Assembly: GCA_965238025.1 (NCBI GenBank)
Contig: OZ250162.1
Coordinates: forward strand, 434,001 to 498,000
Length of the DNA: 64,000 bases
From: Pelagihabitans sp965238025
Lineage (GTDB): Bacteria; Bacteroidota; Bacteroidia; Flavobacteriales; Flavobacteriaceae
Reading direction: 5' to 3'
The translations under genes and the position numbers were made by a program. Within the stretch, counting starts at the first letter, position 1; each line of letters starts with the position of its first letter. Below the pieces are notes generated by a model. It was not told where the DNA came from and did not search any database. It worked only from the letters and a program-made list of their open reading frames with translations. Shown one piece after another: positions 1-9,088 of the stretch.

Positions 1-1
1 A

Positions 2-3000
2 ATGGAAACCGAGCCTTTCGTGAAACAACTTTTTGTAGCGAAGGAGAATGACGAACAAGATTATTTCAACTTTAATCTACAATTGTTCATCGCCCGAAAA
101 GTGACCGAACATACCATTCTAAAATCAAAATTATCGGAAAGCAAGTTCTTTTATGTGCCGAGCCTTTCTACCAAAATCATCATCTTCAAAGGTTTGTTGA
201 TGCCAAAAGACATCAGTCTATATTACAAAGATTTGATGGATTCACGGGTAATAACTCGACTTTCGTTGGTACACCAACGATTCTCGACCAATACCTTCCC
301 GACCTGGGATTTGGCGCAACCATTTCGCTATATGTGCCATAACGGCGAAATCAACACGCTTAGAGGAAATGTGTCCAGAATGCGTTCTAGGGAAGAACTT
401 CTTGAAAGTGATTGGTTCGGACCGGAAATCAAGAACATCCTTCCCATCATATTACCCAGCAAATCGGATTCCGCCACCATGGATATGGTCGTAGAATTAC
501 TGTTAATGACAGGAAGGTCGCTGCCCGAGGTCATGATGGTCTTAATCCCGGAGGCATGGGAAAAAAATCCTGATATGTCCGAAGCGAAAAGGGCCTTTTA
601 CGAATATCACTCCTGTTTAATGGAGCCTTGGGATGGCCCTGCCTCAGTTCCTTTTACAGATGGCAACTATATTGGCGCGGTATTAGATCGTAACGGTTTA
701 AGACCATCCCGTTACACCGTTACCAAAGATGATTATGTAATAATGTCCTCTGAAACCGGGGTTGTTGACATTGCGCCTGAAAACGTCGAGTTTCATGGCC
801 GTTTAGAGCCTGGGAAAATGTTCCTGGTGAATATGGAAGAGGGGCGCATTGTAAACGATGAGGAAATAAAGGAGAAAATAGCCAAGCAGCACCCCTATCA
901 AAAATGGTTAAAGAACAACCTGGTATACTTAAAGGATATCCCTTATAATGATTGCCCCTTATTCTTGGGAGAAGCCTCCTTAACAAAACGTAAGTCGGTA
1001 TTTGGCTATACTTTAGAGGATATCAACACCATTATCCTGCCCATGGGCAAAACCGCAAAAGAGCCCATTGGTTCTATGGGAGCGGACACCCCGATTGCGG
1101 TACTTTCGGAAAGACCACAATTGATCTATAATTACTTTAAACAACTTTTTGCACAGGTAACCAATCCGCCTCTCGATGGTATTCGTGAGGAAATGATAAC
1201 CGACATAAGCCTGACCCTTGGTAGTGATCAAAACATATTTGAGTTTAATGAACTTCACTGTCGAAAACTGAAGATTCAGAATCCGGTTATATCAAAAGAA
1301 GATTTAGATAAAATCAAGAATTATGATAGCAGTCCAAATTATAAAGTAGTTTCTATTCCCATCTTATACGAAATCGAAAAAGGTCATAATGGGTTGGAAG
1401 ATGCGCTGGAAAAAATACTGGAAACCGCTGTCAACACAATTGATGAGGGTACGAACATTATAATCCTTTCCGATAGAAATATTAGTGAGCAGTTGGCGCC
1501 TATCCCTTCACTATTGGCCTGTTCGTATGTTAACAGTGGCCTGCAGCGATTGGGAAAACGTTCTAAACTAAGCGTCATTATTGAGTCTGCAGAACCAAGA
1601 GAAGTGCATCATTTTGCGTTGTTGTTTGGTTTTGGGGCAAGTGCCATTAACCCTTATTTGGTCAACGAAATTATTGCAGAACAGATTGAAGAACATGATA
1701 TTACGGAATTCTCTTTTGATGAGGCCATTAAGAATTACAACAAGGCCATTGGAAAGGGAATCCTGAAGGTTATGAACAAAATTGGTATCTCTACCTTGAA
1801 TTCGTATCGCGGTTCTCAGTTATTTGAATGTATTGGACTTAATACCAAAGTGGTAGATAAATATTTTCCAAACACGCCCACACGTATTCAGGGAATAGGA
1901 TTATATGAGATTGAAAAGGAGGTCGCCAAAAGACACCGTAAAACCTTTTCCAAAAAAGAAGTTGCCGCGAATCTTGATCTGGAAATGGGTGGGGAATACC
2001 GCTGGCGAAGAGACGGCGAAAAACATATGTTTAATCCGTTATCCATTGCAAAGTTGCAAAAGGCGGTTCGCACTAATGAACACAGCGACTACAAGGAATT
2101 CTCTAAAATGGTAAACGAACAATCAAAAAACCTCATGACCATTCGGGGGCTGTTCGAATTTTCGAATTATGACCCTATTCCTTTGGAAGAGGTTGAACCT
2201 TGGACGGAAATTGTAAAACGATTCAAAACAGGGGCCATGTCCTATGGATCTATAAGCAAAGAGGCACATGAAAACCTAGCCATTGCCATGAACCGTATAG
2301 GTGGTAAAAGTAACTCTGGCGAGGGTGGTGAAGACGCCCAGCGTTTTTATAAAAACGAAACAGGCGACTGGCGAAATAGTGCCATCAAACAAGTGGCATC
2401 TGGCCGATTTGGGGTTACCTCCAACTACCTGACCAATGCCAAGGAAATACAGATTAAAATGGCGCAGGGCGCCAAACCCGGTGAAGGCGGGCAATTGCCC
2501 GGACCAAAAGTAAATCCGGCCATAGCCAAAACAAGAAATTCAACGCCTTACGTGGGTCTGATTTCACCGCCTCCACATCACGATATTTATTCGATAGAAG
2601 ATTTATCACAACTTATCTATGACCTAAAATCTGCTAACCGAAAGGCCCGAATCAATGTAAAATTGGTTTCAGAGGTGGGAGTCGGAACCGTTGCTGCAGG
2701 TGTTGCGAAGGCAAAGGCAGACGTGGTGCTTATCTCAGGGTTTGATGGTGGTACCGGAGCTTCTCCACTTACCTCATTAAAACACGCCGGTCTCCCATGG
2801 GAATTGGGAATTGCGGAAGCACAGCAGACCTTGGTCATGAACGACCTGAGGAACAGGATAATCCTAGAATGTGATGGTCAATTAAAAACGGGGCGTGACG
2901 TAGCCATAGCATGTTTGTTGGGTGCTGAGGAATTTGGTTTTGCGACTGCTCCATTGGTAGCATCTGGTTGTATTATGATGCGTGTTTGCCATTTAAATAC

Positions 3001-4105
3001 CTGCCCGGTAGGTATTGCCACACAAAATCCGGAACTGCGCAAAAAGTTCAAGGGCAAACCCGAGCATGTGGTAAATTACATGTATTTTGTTGCTCAGGAG
3101 CTGCGCGAAATTATGGCCCAACTCGGATTTCGTACCGTGAACGAGATGGTAGGTCAGGTTCAAAAACTCGACCGTAAAGAGGCCATTAACCACTACAAAG
3201 CTGCGGGTATAGACCTGACCCCAATACTACATCAGGTAGCGGTACCCTCAGGTACGAAGTTCTACAATACGCAAAAACAACAGCACGATGTAGACAAATC
3301 CATCGAGTTTCAGATTATAGAAAAAGCGAATCCATCTTTATTCCGTAAGGAAAAGTTAAGTTTAGATTTCCCAATTCACAATACAGACCGTGCCGTGGGT
3401 GCGATAGTGAGCAATGAAATTTCAAAAGTGTATGGCGCAAAAGGCCTCCCGATCAATACACTTAAATTGAACTTCACAGGTTCGGCAGGGCAAAGCTTTG
3501 GCGCTTTCGCTACAAGGGGACTGACACTCACCGTAAACGGAAATACAAATGATTATCTCGGGAAAGGCCTCTCTGGGGCGAAACTCGTCGTCAAAGTTCC
3601 CGATGGCTGCACTATTGTTCCTGAAGAAAATGTGATTACTGGTAATGTTACTCTATATGGGGCAACGGCAGGTAGAGCGTATATAAATGGTAAGGCAGGA
3701 GAACGTTTTTGTGTTCGTAATTCAGGTGCAAAGACAGTAGTTGAAGGTATTGGCGATCACGGTTGTGAATATATGACCGGGGGTATTGCCGTAATTCTTG
3801 GTGAAGTCGGACGAAACTTTGGTGCGGGAATGAGTGGTGGAATTGCCTATGTATACGACAAGAACAAAACGTTTGAAAAGAAATGTACTAATGAAGCCCT
3901 AAATCTATTACCGGTTGAGGAAGATGAAGATATCACCCAATTAAAAGGGCTGATAGAAAGCCATTACAATTCAACCCATAGTCCATTGGCCCAGCGGATT
4001 TTAGAAAATTGGGAGGCTTGCTTAACGGACTTTGTAAAGGTATTCCCTGAAGAATACAGAAAAGCACTCATCCGTTTGGAAGAGGAAAAACTTGTGGCAA
4101 ATTAA
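2..4105 (+). CDS. gltB: Glutamate synthase large subunit, 5'-truncated by window edge
   Basis: Makes glutamate from glutamine and 2-oxoglutarate together with the small subunit encoded next door. The first 100 or so residues, including the N-terminal catalytic Cys of the class II amidotransferase domain, lie beyond the left edge, so the ATG at position 2 is almost surely internal (1367 of about 1500 residues are present). Remaining amidotransferase motifs (HQRFSTNTFPTW, CHNGEINT) are at about residues 90-120. The FMN/synthase domain starts near 745 (GAMSYGS, then GEGGED), with KPGEGGQLPG near 825 and DGGTGASPL near 914. The 3Fe-4S cysteines are in CIMMRVCHLNTCPVG near 990. The C-terminal third has the Gly-rich beta-helix (GSAGQSFGAF) of GltB. 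A 173-bp gap separates it from gltD on the same strand, so co-transcription is likely. Confidence 0.97.
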   Translation: METEPFVKQLFVAKENDEQDYFNFNLQLFIARKVTEHTILKSKLSESKFFYVPSLSTKIIIFKGLLMPKDISLYYKDLMDSRVITRLSLVHQRFSTNTFPTWDLAQPFRYMCHNGEINTLRGNVSRMRSREELLESDWFGPEIKNILPIILPSKSDSATMDMVVELLLMTGRSLPEVMMVLIPEAWEKNPDMSEAKRAFYEYHSCLMEPWDGPASVPFTDGNYIGAVLDRNGLRPSRYTVTKDDYVIMSSETGVVDIAPENVEFHGRLEPGKMFLVNMEEGRIVNDEEIKEKIAKQHPYQKWLKNNLVYLKDIPYNDCPLFLGEASLTKRKSVFGYTLEDINTIILPMGKTAKEPIGSMGADTPIAVLSERPQLIYNYFKQLFAQVTNPPLDGIREEMITDISLTLGSDQNIFEFNELHCRKLKIQNPVISKEDLDKIKNYDSSPNYKVVSIPILYEIEKGHNGLEDALEKILETAVNTIDEGTNIIILSDRNISEQLAPIPSLLACSYVNSGLQRLGKRSKLSVIIESAEPREVHHFALLFGFGASAINPYLVNEIIAEQIEEHDITEFSFDEAIKNYNKAIGKGILKVMNKIGISTLNSYRGSQLFECIGLNTKVVDKYFPNTPTRIQGIGLYEIEKEVAKRHRKTFSKKEVAANLDLEMGGEYRWRRDGEKHMFNPLSIAKLQKAVRTNEHSDYKEFSKMVNEQSKNLMTIRGLFEFSNYDPIPLEEVEPWTEIVKRFKTGAMSYGSISKEAHENLAIAMNRIGGKSNSGEGGEDAQRFYKNETGDWRNSAIKQVASGRFGVTSNYLTNAKEIQIKMAQGAKPGEGGQLPGPKVNPAIAKTRNSTPYVGLISPPPHHDIYSIEDLSQLIYDLKSANRKARINVKLVSEVGVGTVAAGVAKAKADVVLISGFDGGTGASPLTSLKHAGLPWELGIAEAQQTLVMNDLRNRIILECDGQLKTGRDVAIACLLGAEEFGFATAPLVASGCIMMRVCHLNTCPVGIATQNPELRKKFKGKPEHVVNYMYFVAQELREIMAQLGFRTVNEMVGQVQKLDRKEAINHYKAAGIDLTPILHQVAVPSGTKFYNTQKQQHDVDKSIEFQIIEKANPSLFRKEKLSLDFPIHNTDRAVGAIVSNEISKVYGAKGLPINTLKLNFTGSAGQSFGAFATRGLTLTVNGNTNDYLGKGLSGAKLVVKVPDGCTIVPEENVITGNVTLYGATAGRAYINGKAGERFCVRNSGAKTVVEGIGDHGCEYMTGGIAVILGEVGRNFGAGMSGGIAYVYDKNKTFEKKCTNEALNLLPVEEDEDITQLKGLIESHYNSTHSPLAQRILENWEACLTDFVKVFPEEYRKALIRLEEEKLVAN

Positions 4106-4278
4106 AGATAAAATGGGCGGTAAAGCAATCATGGATTTTATGGTAGGCATAGGCAAAAAATCATTGCATAGCCTTAGCTACGGAATTATTTTTTAACGAC
4201 GGGATACCTCAAAAGACACATTGGATTATTCGGCAATTTTGCCTTTAACTTGACACTTAAAACAATATAAATCGAGAA

Positions 4279-5745
4279 ATGGGAAAGACAACAGGATTTT
4301 TGGAATTCGATAGAAAGGTAGAAGCATATACCCCAGTAGAAAAAAGGGTGAAAAATTACAAGGAGTTCACAATTCCGATGAAGGAAAAAGAACTTAAGGA
4401 TCAAGGTGCTCGATGTATGGATTGCGGTATTCCCTTTTGCCATAGTGGCTGCCCCTTGGGCAACCTTATCCCCGACTTTAACGATGCCGTATATGGTGGC
4501 AAATGGGAGAAGGCGGCCAAGATCCTGCACTCGACCAATAACTTTCCCGAATTCACAGGGAGACTATGTCCTGCGCCATGCGAGGAGGCTTGTGTTTTGG
4601 GAATCAACGAAGATCCGGTAACGATAGAGAACATCGAGAAGAACATTGTGGAAACCGCCTTTGAAAAAGGGTGGGTAGTAGCAGAACCACCCACCACCAG
4701 AACAGGAAAAAAGGTTGCGGTTATCGGTTCGGGTCCCGCCGGATTGACCACTGCGCAACAATTAAATCGAGCCGGCCATACCGTTACCGTTTTTGAGCGG
4801 GATGAAAAGCCAGGCGGTTTATTGCGCTACGGTATTCCAGATTTTAAGATGGAAAAACAGGTCATTGATCGTAGGTTGAGCGTTTTGGAGGAAGAAGGCA
4901 TCGAATTCAAATGTGGAGTTCATGTAGGGAAAGATATTTTGGCAACGGAATTGCAGTCCGATTTTGATGCCATTGTACTCTGCGGTGGAGCTACCGTCCG
5001 TAGAAATCTCCCCATTGAAGGGGCCGACTTAAAAGGAGTGGTACAGGCAATGGATTTTCTCCCACAAAACAATAGAAGGGTAAGCGGGATTAAAAAATTT
5101 GAAAACGAGATACTGGCTACCGATAAGGATGTTATTGTCATAGGTGGGGGTGATACCGGATCGGATTGTATCGGCACCTCGATAAGACATGGGGCGACAT
5201 CCGTTTCAAATTTTGAAATTATGCCTATGGGTACTACAAATAGACCCGAGGAACAACCTTGGCCTTTTTGGCCGATGCGCTTGCGCACCAGTTCTTCCCA
5301 TAAAGAAGGTGCAGAGCGTTTTTTCAGCATTTCAACTAAAAAATTCGTTGGTGATAAGGCCGGAAACCTCAAGGGATTGATTACCTCTGAAGTTGAATGG
5401 ATCAAACAACCCGGGGCCCGACCTATTTTAAAAGAGGTGGCCGGTACGGAAAAAGAATGGAAATGTGAATTGGCATTGCTCGCTTTAGGATTTACAGGTT
5501 CTGAGATGACCATTGCCGAACAATTGGGTCTTGAGGCAGATACACGCACCAATATCAAAGCATCTGAGGAAAACTATAAGACCAATGTCCCCGGTGTTTT
5601 TGTGGCGGGAGATCAACGCCGCGGACAATCGTTGATTGTTTGGGCCATATCAGAAGGGCGACAAGCAGCCCACCATGTAGATGCCTATCTAATGGGGGAA
5701 TCTGTTCTGCCTTTAAAAGGTGAGGGGGATTTGCCTAGGGTTTAG
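4279..5745 (+). CDS. gltD: Glutamate synthase small subunit (NADPH/FAD)
   Basis: Supplies electrons from NAD(P)H to the large subunit. The 488-aa length is normal for GltD. The N-terminal Fer4_20-type domain has CMDCGIPFCHSGCP near residues 47-60 and GRLCPAPCEEAC near 95-106. The FAD Rossmann motif VIGSGPAG is near 147 and the NADPH motif VIGGGDTG near 287. The last residues carry the FAD-binding GVFVAGDQRRGQSL segment. The ATG follows an A-rich leader (AATCGAGAA). The stop is 5 bp from the first copy of the 18-bp repeat that opens the accessory segment, so gltD marks the left core-genome border. Confidence 0.97.
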   Translation: MGKTTGFLEFDRKVEAYTPVEKRVKNYKEFTIPMKEKELKDQGARCMDCGIPFCHSGCPLGNLIPDFNDAVYGGKWEKAAKILHSTNNFPEFTGRLCPAPCEEACVLGINEDPVTIENIEKNIVETAFEKGWVVAEPPTTRTGKKVAVIGSGPAGLTTAQQLNRAGHTVTVFERDEKPGGLLRYGIPDFKMEKQVIDRRLSVLEEEGIEFKCGVHVGKDILATELQSDFDAIVLCGGATVRRNLPIEGADLKGVVQAMDFLPQNNRRVSGIKKFENEILATDKDVIVIGGGDTGSDCIGTSIRHGATSVSNFEIMPMGTTNRPEEQPWPFWPMRLRTSSSHKEGAERFFSISTKKFVGDKAGNLKGLITSEVEWIKQPGARPILKEVAGTEKEWKCELALLALGFTGSEMTIAEQLGLEADTRTNIKASEENYKTNVPGVFVAGDQRRGQSLIVWAISEGRQAAHHVDAYLMGESVLPLKGEGDLPRV

Positions 5746-5749
5746 GTCT

Positions 5750-5767
5750 CGTTTATTTGAACTCTGA
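5750..5767. repeat. Copy 1 of 18-bp intergenic repeat (left end)
   Basis: CGTTTATTTGAACTCTGA, matching the consensus CCTTTATTTGAACTTTGG at 14 or 15 of 18 positions. It lies between the convergent ends of gltD and the MBL-fold gene. It therefore cannot be a promoter or leader for a following minus-strand gene, which is what one expects of a terminal boundary copy in an array of n genes and n+1 sites. Confidence 0.6.
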
Positions 5768-5844
5768 TTTTACCTCGGTTATTTGTCAAACGTAGTTTTG
5801 TTCAATTTTAGCCAAATAAAATAGCACCTTAGACGTAATCGATT

Positions 5845-6837
5845 TTACTTTGCAATTATTCCTGGGTTTATTCCATTTTCCAAATCAAAGCTATCGCCAA
5901 CCGATCCAACAACGGCATCTTCACGTTCTAGTTTTAATAAATTCTTTAGAGCATAAAGCGAATTTATTCCAGTACAATGTGCGCCTATTATTTTTGAAAC
6001 CCCGAAACCTTTCAAATGTTCTGCTGTCCATTCTAATTGTTTGTCAGTAGCAGTCACTAAATGAAATCCGCCAATAATGGCATGAGCATTTTTGTTTTCA
6101 ATTTTTGATTTGACTAGCTCCAATGTATTTATGATTCCTGCATGGCCACAACCAGCGACAAGCACAAACCCTTTTTCTGTATTTATTACTAAAGATTGGT
6201 CCTCCGGAATTGTATCGATTTTATCGCCGCCTTTTGTTGCTATTTTCCATTTACCACCATAATTTTTTTCAGGATGAATTCTTTCTATAGGTCCGGTAAT
6301 CCAAACCCCCGGAAATAATTCAGACGCTTCTTTATAGATAAAAAATGTTACTCCATCGGCTTCAAGCGCTTCTTTCATTTCCAACATTCTATTTCTAAAA
6401 TTAATTCTTTGATCAAAGATTCCCTCTCCCACATGTATTCTCGAAATCGCTTTTGGGTTTTGTTGCTTTAATCGTTCCCTTAGTGTGAGCAGCCCCCCGG
6501 TATGATCACCATGATTGTGGCTTAAGAAAACATCTTCGACTTCAGATAAGTCAATCCCCAATTCCTCTGCATTGTTAAGAACGGTTTCAAATTTTCTTCC
6601 CGTATCGAATAGCACTTTCTTACCATCTACTTCAACCAGAGCTGAATATCCCCATTCGCCAATTCCTTGATTGGCAAGCATCGTTGAGAGGGTCGTAATC
6701 TTTAAATTTACCGCGGTCGCATTCTTGTTTTGAAGGCTTACAACATTTGCGAAGTCTACTTTTGAATTTTCTGATTCCTTACATTGACAAAAAAATAGTG
6801 CTAGAACACTCAATAATAGCAGTTTGTATTCCCTCAT
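5845..6837 (-). CDS. MBL-fold metallo-hydrolase lipoprotein (COG1237-like)
   Basis: Metallo-beta-lactamase-fold hydrolase resembling the COG1237 group (annotated after the dihydropterin/RFA-P synthase), anchored as a lipoprotein. The reading frame opens at 6858 (MTLKTTT), but MREYKLLLLS at 6837 puts a normal hydrophobic signal in front of the lipobox-like FFCQC and is preferred. The metal-binding motif SHNHGDHTGG is near residue 108. Further likely metal ligands are in AGCGHAG, IGGFHL and GAHCTG. The spacing GDHTGGL with an upstream LFDTGRKFET is typical of COG1237 proteins, which act on unknown small molecules. It is the last gene of the repeat-separated minus-strand array and faces gltD convergently. 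Substrate unknown. Confidence 0.85.
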   Translation of the reverse strand: MREYKLLLLSVLALFFCQCKESENSKVDFANVVSLQNKNATAVNLKITTLSTMLANQGIGEWGYSALVEVDGKKVLFDTGRKFETVLNNAEELGIDLSEVEDVFLSHNHGDHTGGLLTLRERLKQQNPKAISRIHVGEGIFDQRINFRNRMLEMKEALEADGVTFFIYKEASELFPGVWITGPIERIHPEKNYGGKWKIATKGGDKIDTIPEDQSLVINTEKGFVLVAGCGHAGIINTLELVKSKIENKNAHAIIGGFHLVTATDKQLEWTAEHLKGFGVSKIIGAHCTGINSLYALKNLLKLEREDAVVGSVGDSFDLENGINPGIIAK

Positions 6838-6897
6838 TGTAGTCGTTTTTAAAGTCAAACCCTAATTTATACGGTTATCAGTATTCCTTAAATATTT

Positions 6898-6917
6898 AAT
6901 CCTTATATTGAACTATA
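6898..6917. repeat. Copy 2 of 18-bp intergenic repeat (diverged)
   Basis: Sequence AATCCTTATATTGAACTATA between the MBL gene and the 182-aa gene. AATCCTT and TTGAACT are kept and the middle is altered. It is the most diverged of the copies counted here, recognised mainly because it sits at the junction where a copy is expected. Confidence 0.4.
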
Positions 6918-6921
6918 AAAG

Positions 6922-7470
6922 TTATTCAAAAAACATTTCATTCAATTCCCCTTTTTTATGAGCTTTCAAAAATTTCTTTGATTTGAAATTTAACGGTAGT
7001 CTATTATTTTCATCGGAAATGTAGTCCAAAAATATTTTGGCACCTCCAATCTGTGATTCCTTAACATCCTCTTGTTCACTGTATTTTTGACCCTCAATTT
7101 TCACATTTTCAAGAAGACGATTATTGTTGAACTTTTCCATCAAAATATAATTTGTAATTGCAATCATGTAAAAGTAGCGCTGATTGCTCTTGGGGTCGAG
7201 GGAGTTGTAAAAATTTCCAAAAACGGGAACATTTATCCCCGTATCCTCATTTTTCCAAAAATCCACGATTCGGCAAGCACTTGCAAACTCCTTCGATTTA
7301 AAATTTACAGGATTGCTGAAAATATATTCTGTGGCATCCAATAATGATTGTTCGTAATTGGCGAAATCTGGGACTGAATCAGCTTTCATTTTTTCTAATG
7401 AATCCGATAATTGTGAATGACAGAATATTGGTATTCCTATTAGTGCCAGTAAAAGTATTTGCTTCATCAT
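6922..7470 (-). CDS. Secreted protein of unknown function, 182 aa
   Basis: No family recognised. It begins MMKQILLLALIGIPIFCHSQ, a clear signal peptide with cleavage expected near HSQ-LS, so the mature protein is periplasmic or exported. The mature part is acidic and helical, with two similar NFKSK segments (PVNFKSKEF near residue 57 and PLNFKSKKF near 157) that may mark an internal duplication. The ATG lies 8 bp after the repeat copy at 7478-7495, whose AAAGGA could serve as a weak ribosome binding site. It shares orientation but no recognisable function with its neighbours. Confidence 0.7.
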   Translation of the reverse strand: MMKQILLLALIGIPIFCHSQLSDSLEKMKADSVPDFANYEQSLLDATEYIFSNPVNFKSKEFASACRIVDFWKNEDTGINVPVFGNFYNSLDPKSNQRYFYMIAITNYILMEKFNNNRLLENVKIEGQKYSEQEDVKESQIGGAKIFLDYISDENNRLPLNFKSKKFLKAHKKGELNEMFFE

Positions 7471-7477
7471 GTTTTAT

Positions 7478-7495
7478 CCTTTGTTTGAACTTTGG
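7478..7495. repeat. Copy 3 of 18-bp intergenic repeat
   Basis: CCTTTGTTTGAACTTTGG, one mismatch to the consensus. It fills nearly all of the 35-bp gap between the stop of the 137-aa lipoprotein and the start of the 182-aa secreted protein. Confidence 0.85.
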
Positions 7496-7505
7496 TTTTG
7501 CTTAT

Positions 7506-7919
7506 TTACATTCCTAAGGTTTCATAAATATAGCATATCCGGGTTTTAGGATTTATAATATATCTTGAACGCTCAAATTCATCATTCTGATCTCTGGTAT
7601 AAACCAGACAATTATTATCAGGGCGAAACCAATCTGGAAGTTCCGTAAATCTTGACCAATCATGTTTTATGGTGTCAATCTCCAACTCATTGTTCACTAC
7701 AAATTCAGCGAACCACTTTTTGTCTGACTTTAACTTAAGGAATAACTCATATTCTAATGTAAAATGTGGGGATTGATAATACTCCCCTTTTATTAGTTTG
7801 ATTTCTTTAGGAGGCTTACTTCGAGCCCAATACTCATAAGCCTTTATAGGATTTTTAGTTTCCGTGGAAAAACAACTGGTTAAAAGAATTATCAGGCAGA
7901 AAGGTACTAGTTTCTTCAT
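7506..7919 (-). CDS. Small lipoprotein of unknown function, 137 aa
   Basis: MKKLVPFCLIILLTSCFSTE is a textbook lipoprotein signal with lipobox LTSC, so the product should be anchored in the cell envelope after residue 16. The mature part is short and rich in Trp, Asp and Tyr (WSRFTELPDWFRPDNN). No known domain is recognised. The ATG is 1 bp from the repeat copy at 7920-7937, so the repeat acts as its immediate leader. It could be an immunity or accessory lipoprotein, but nothing visible supports a specific role. Confidence 0.7.
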   Translation of the reverse strand: MKKLVPFCLIILLTSCFSTETKNPIKAYEYWARSKPPKEIKLIKGEYYQSPHFTLEYELFLKLKSDKKWFAEFVVNNELEIDTIKHDWSRFTELPDWFRPDNNCLVYTRDQNDEFERSRYIINPKTRICYIYETLGM

Positions 7920-7937
7920 TCTTTATTTGAACTTTGG
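7920..7937. repeat. Copy 4 of 18-bp intergenic repeat
   Basis: TCTTTATTTGAACTTTGG, one mismatch to the consensus, directly abutting the start codon of the 137-aa lipoprotein gene. Confidence 0.85.
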
Positions 7938-7956
7938 TTGCATGCTAATTTGATTA

Positions 7957-8544
7957 TTATAATATGTATCGAAGCCCAACACCGATATATGGGAAAGACC
8001 GATTATGTAATTGATCAGAAGAAAATGATACTACTTTACTAAACCCTTGTTCAAATCCTGCATTTATATCCAAAATCAAATTTTCCTTTAAGTCTAACTT
8101 TAATCCTAATCCACCTTGAGCGGCAAAATCAAGGCTTTCTGTTTCGTCTTTAATATTGGTTCCATTTACATTGCTACTGAGAATATATGATAGTGAGGGG
8201 CTAAAATGAACGTAAGGACGAATCTTACCTTTATTCAAAAAATAAAATCGTGGTGATATGTAGATAGACAAATAGTTAAAATCAAAGTCAACAATTATAC
8301 TATCATCATTGAAGTTCTCCCCTCCCCTTGATATATAACCAATTTTACCAAGAAGAGAAAAACTATCGGAAACTAAAAAATCTGTTGTAAAAAAAGCTGC
8401 AAAATTACCGACTTTTCCGGACGTTCTACCGTTGTATTCTAATTGAGAGATGTTGAGCCCAACTTCTCCCCCAATTTCGATTTTCTGGCCATACAGGTAA
8501 GATGTCAACAAAAGAAAAAATGCAGTTAGAATACTTTTTATCAT
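7957..8544 (-). CDS. Outer membrane beta-barrel protein, 195 aa
   Basis: Has a signal peptide (MIKSILTAFFLLLTSYLYGQ) followed by alternating hydrophobic/polar strands. It starts KIEIGGEVGLNISQL, typical of the PorT/OmpA-like beta-barrel families (PF13568/PF13505 type), and ends GVGLRYIL with a C-terminal aromatic/aliphatic strand. About eight strands fit in 175 mature residues. Likely a small outer membrane barrel of unknown ligand. A 28-bp leader separates its ATG from the repeat copy at 8573-8590. Confidence 0.8.
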   Translation of the reverse strand: MIKSILTAFFLLLTSYLYGQKIEIGGEVGLNISQLEYNGRTSGKVGNFAAFFTTDFLVSDSFSLLGKIGYISRGGENFNDDSIIVDFDFNYLSIYISPRFYFLNKGKIRPYVHFSPSLSYILSSNVNGTNIKDETESLDFAAQGGLGLKLDLKENLILDINAGFEQGFSKVVSFSSDQLHNRSFPYIGVGLRYIL

Positions 8545-8572
8545 AAATTGAAATTTCTTTATAATTAATAAT

Positions 8573-8590
8573 CCTTTATTTGAACTTTGG
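8573..8590. repeat. Copy 5 of 18-bp intergenic repeat (exact consensus)
   Basis: CCTTTATTTGAACTTTGG, identical to the consensus used here. It lies between the stop of the 74-aa gene (8596) and the start of the barrel gene (8544). Confidence 0.9.
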
Positions 8591-8595
8591 TTTTT

Positions 8596-8820
8596 TCACC
8601 TTCCTCCTAGAAACGGTTTGTCTAGCACAACTAATAAAAGAAAAACGGTAAAGAAAACTATAAATATTATCTTGGACAGAAAACCTGTATTAAGTTTTTT
8701 TGAAAAAATATATTTCCAAATAACCTTTATCAACCAAGTCAAAAAAAAGCTGATTGCAATTGATACAACTGCATAAAATAAAAATACTCCCATTGATAAA
8801 TTCTCAAAGTAAACCTTCAT
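8596..8820 (-). CDS. Small two-helix membrane protein, 74 aa
   Basis: Two hydrophobic helices are visible: residues about 10-32 (GVFLFYAVVSIAISFFLTWL) and 50-66 (IIFIVFFTVFLLLVV), separated by a Lys-rich loop (KVIWKYIFSKKLN). No family recognised. The ATG is followed upstream by a 32-bp spacer and then a diverged repeat copy. The short length and low-complexity composition limit confidence, but the position in the array and the clean helices favour a real gene. Confidence 0.55.
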   Translation of the reverse strand: MKVYFENLSMGVFLFYAVVSIAISFFLTWLIKVIWKYIFSKKLNTGFLSKIIFIVFFTVFLLLVVLDKPFLGGR

Positions 8821-8852
8821 TGATATGCTGACAATTTACAATAACTAGCTAT

Positions 8853-8870
8853 CGTTTATTTATACTTTTC
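8853..8870. repeat. Copy 6 of 18-bp intergenic repeat, abutting the cassette palindrome
   Basis: CGTTTATTTATACTTTTC, a diverged copy (about 13 of 18). Its right end coincides with the TAACGG that starts the 190-bp palindrome, so the cassette-like unit is joined directly to this site. Confidence 0.5.
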
Positions 8871-9068
8871 TAACGGTTGAGCTATGAACAGGACGGGAGC
8901 AAACTAGCGTTTGCTTTCCGCCACGCACATAGCGAAATCTTTTTGTTTTGATTTATTTTTTCCTGTCCAGAGCAAAATCCAAAAGATTTTGCGGTCTTCA
9001 TAAAATTACACAAACCCTGCGATTAAAATTGAAGCCGTATTGTTTATAGGTTGTGTTGGCAAATCGTT
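8870..9068 (-). repeat. attC-like imperfect palindrome, about 190 bp
   Basis: Read on the minus strand it opens TTTGCCAACACAACC (to 9063) and closes CTCAACCGTTAG (8870). The inner arms pair imperfectly: CTATAAACAATACGGC against CTATGAACAGGACGGG, 13 of 16. Two perfect hairpins are nested inside: AGCAAAC/GTTTGCT (8898-8915) and GCAAAATC/GATTTTGC (8972-8992). The outermost TTTGCCAAC is the exact complement of GTTGGCAAA found just upstream of the gene at 9089-9469. This is the relation between R'' and the cassette 5' end in integron cassettes. The end triplet GTT and the long folded structure resemble attC, but the core boxes do not fully fit RYYYAAC/GTTRRRY. Confidence 0.6.
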
Positions 9069-9088
9069 TTTCCTCATACTACTACGTA

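Noticed and set aside
4113..4196. 27-aa frame between gltB and gltD
   Set aside because: MGGKAIMDFMVGIGKK... is not a known peptide; no ribosome binding site, no clear sign of selection. Could be real but not supported.
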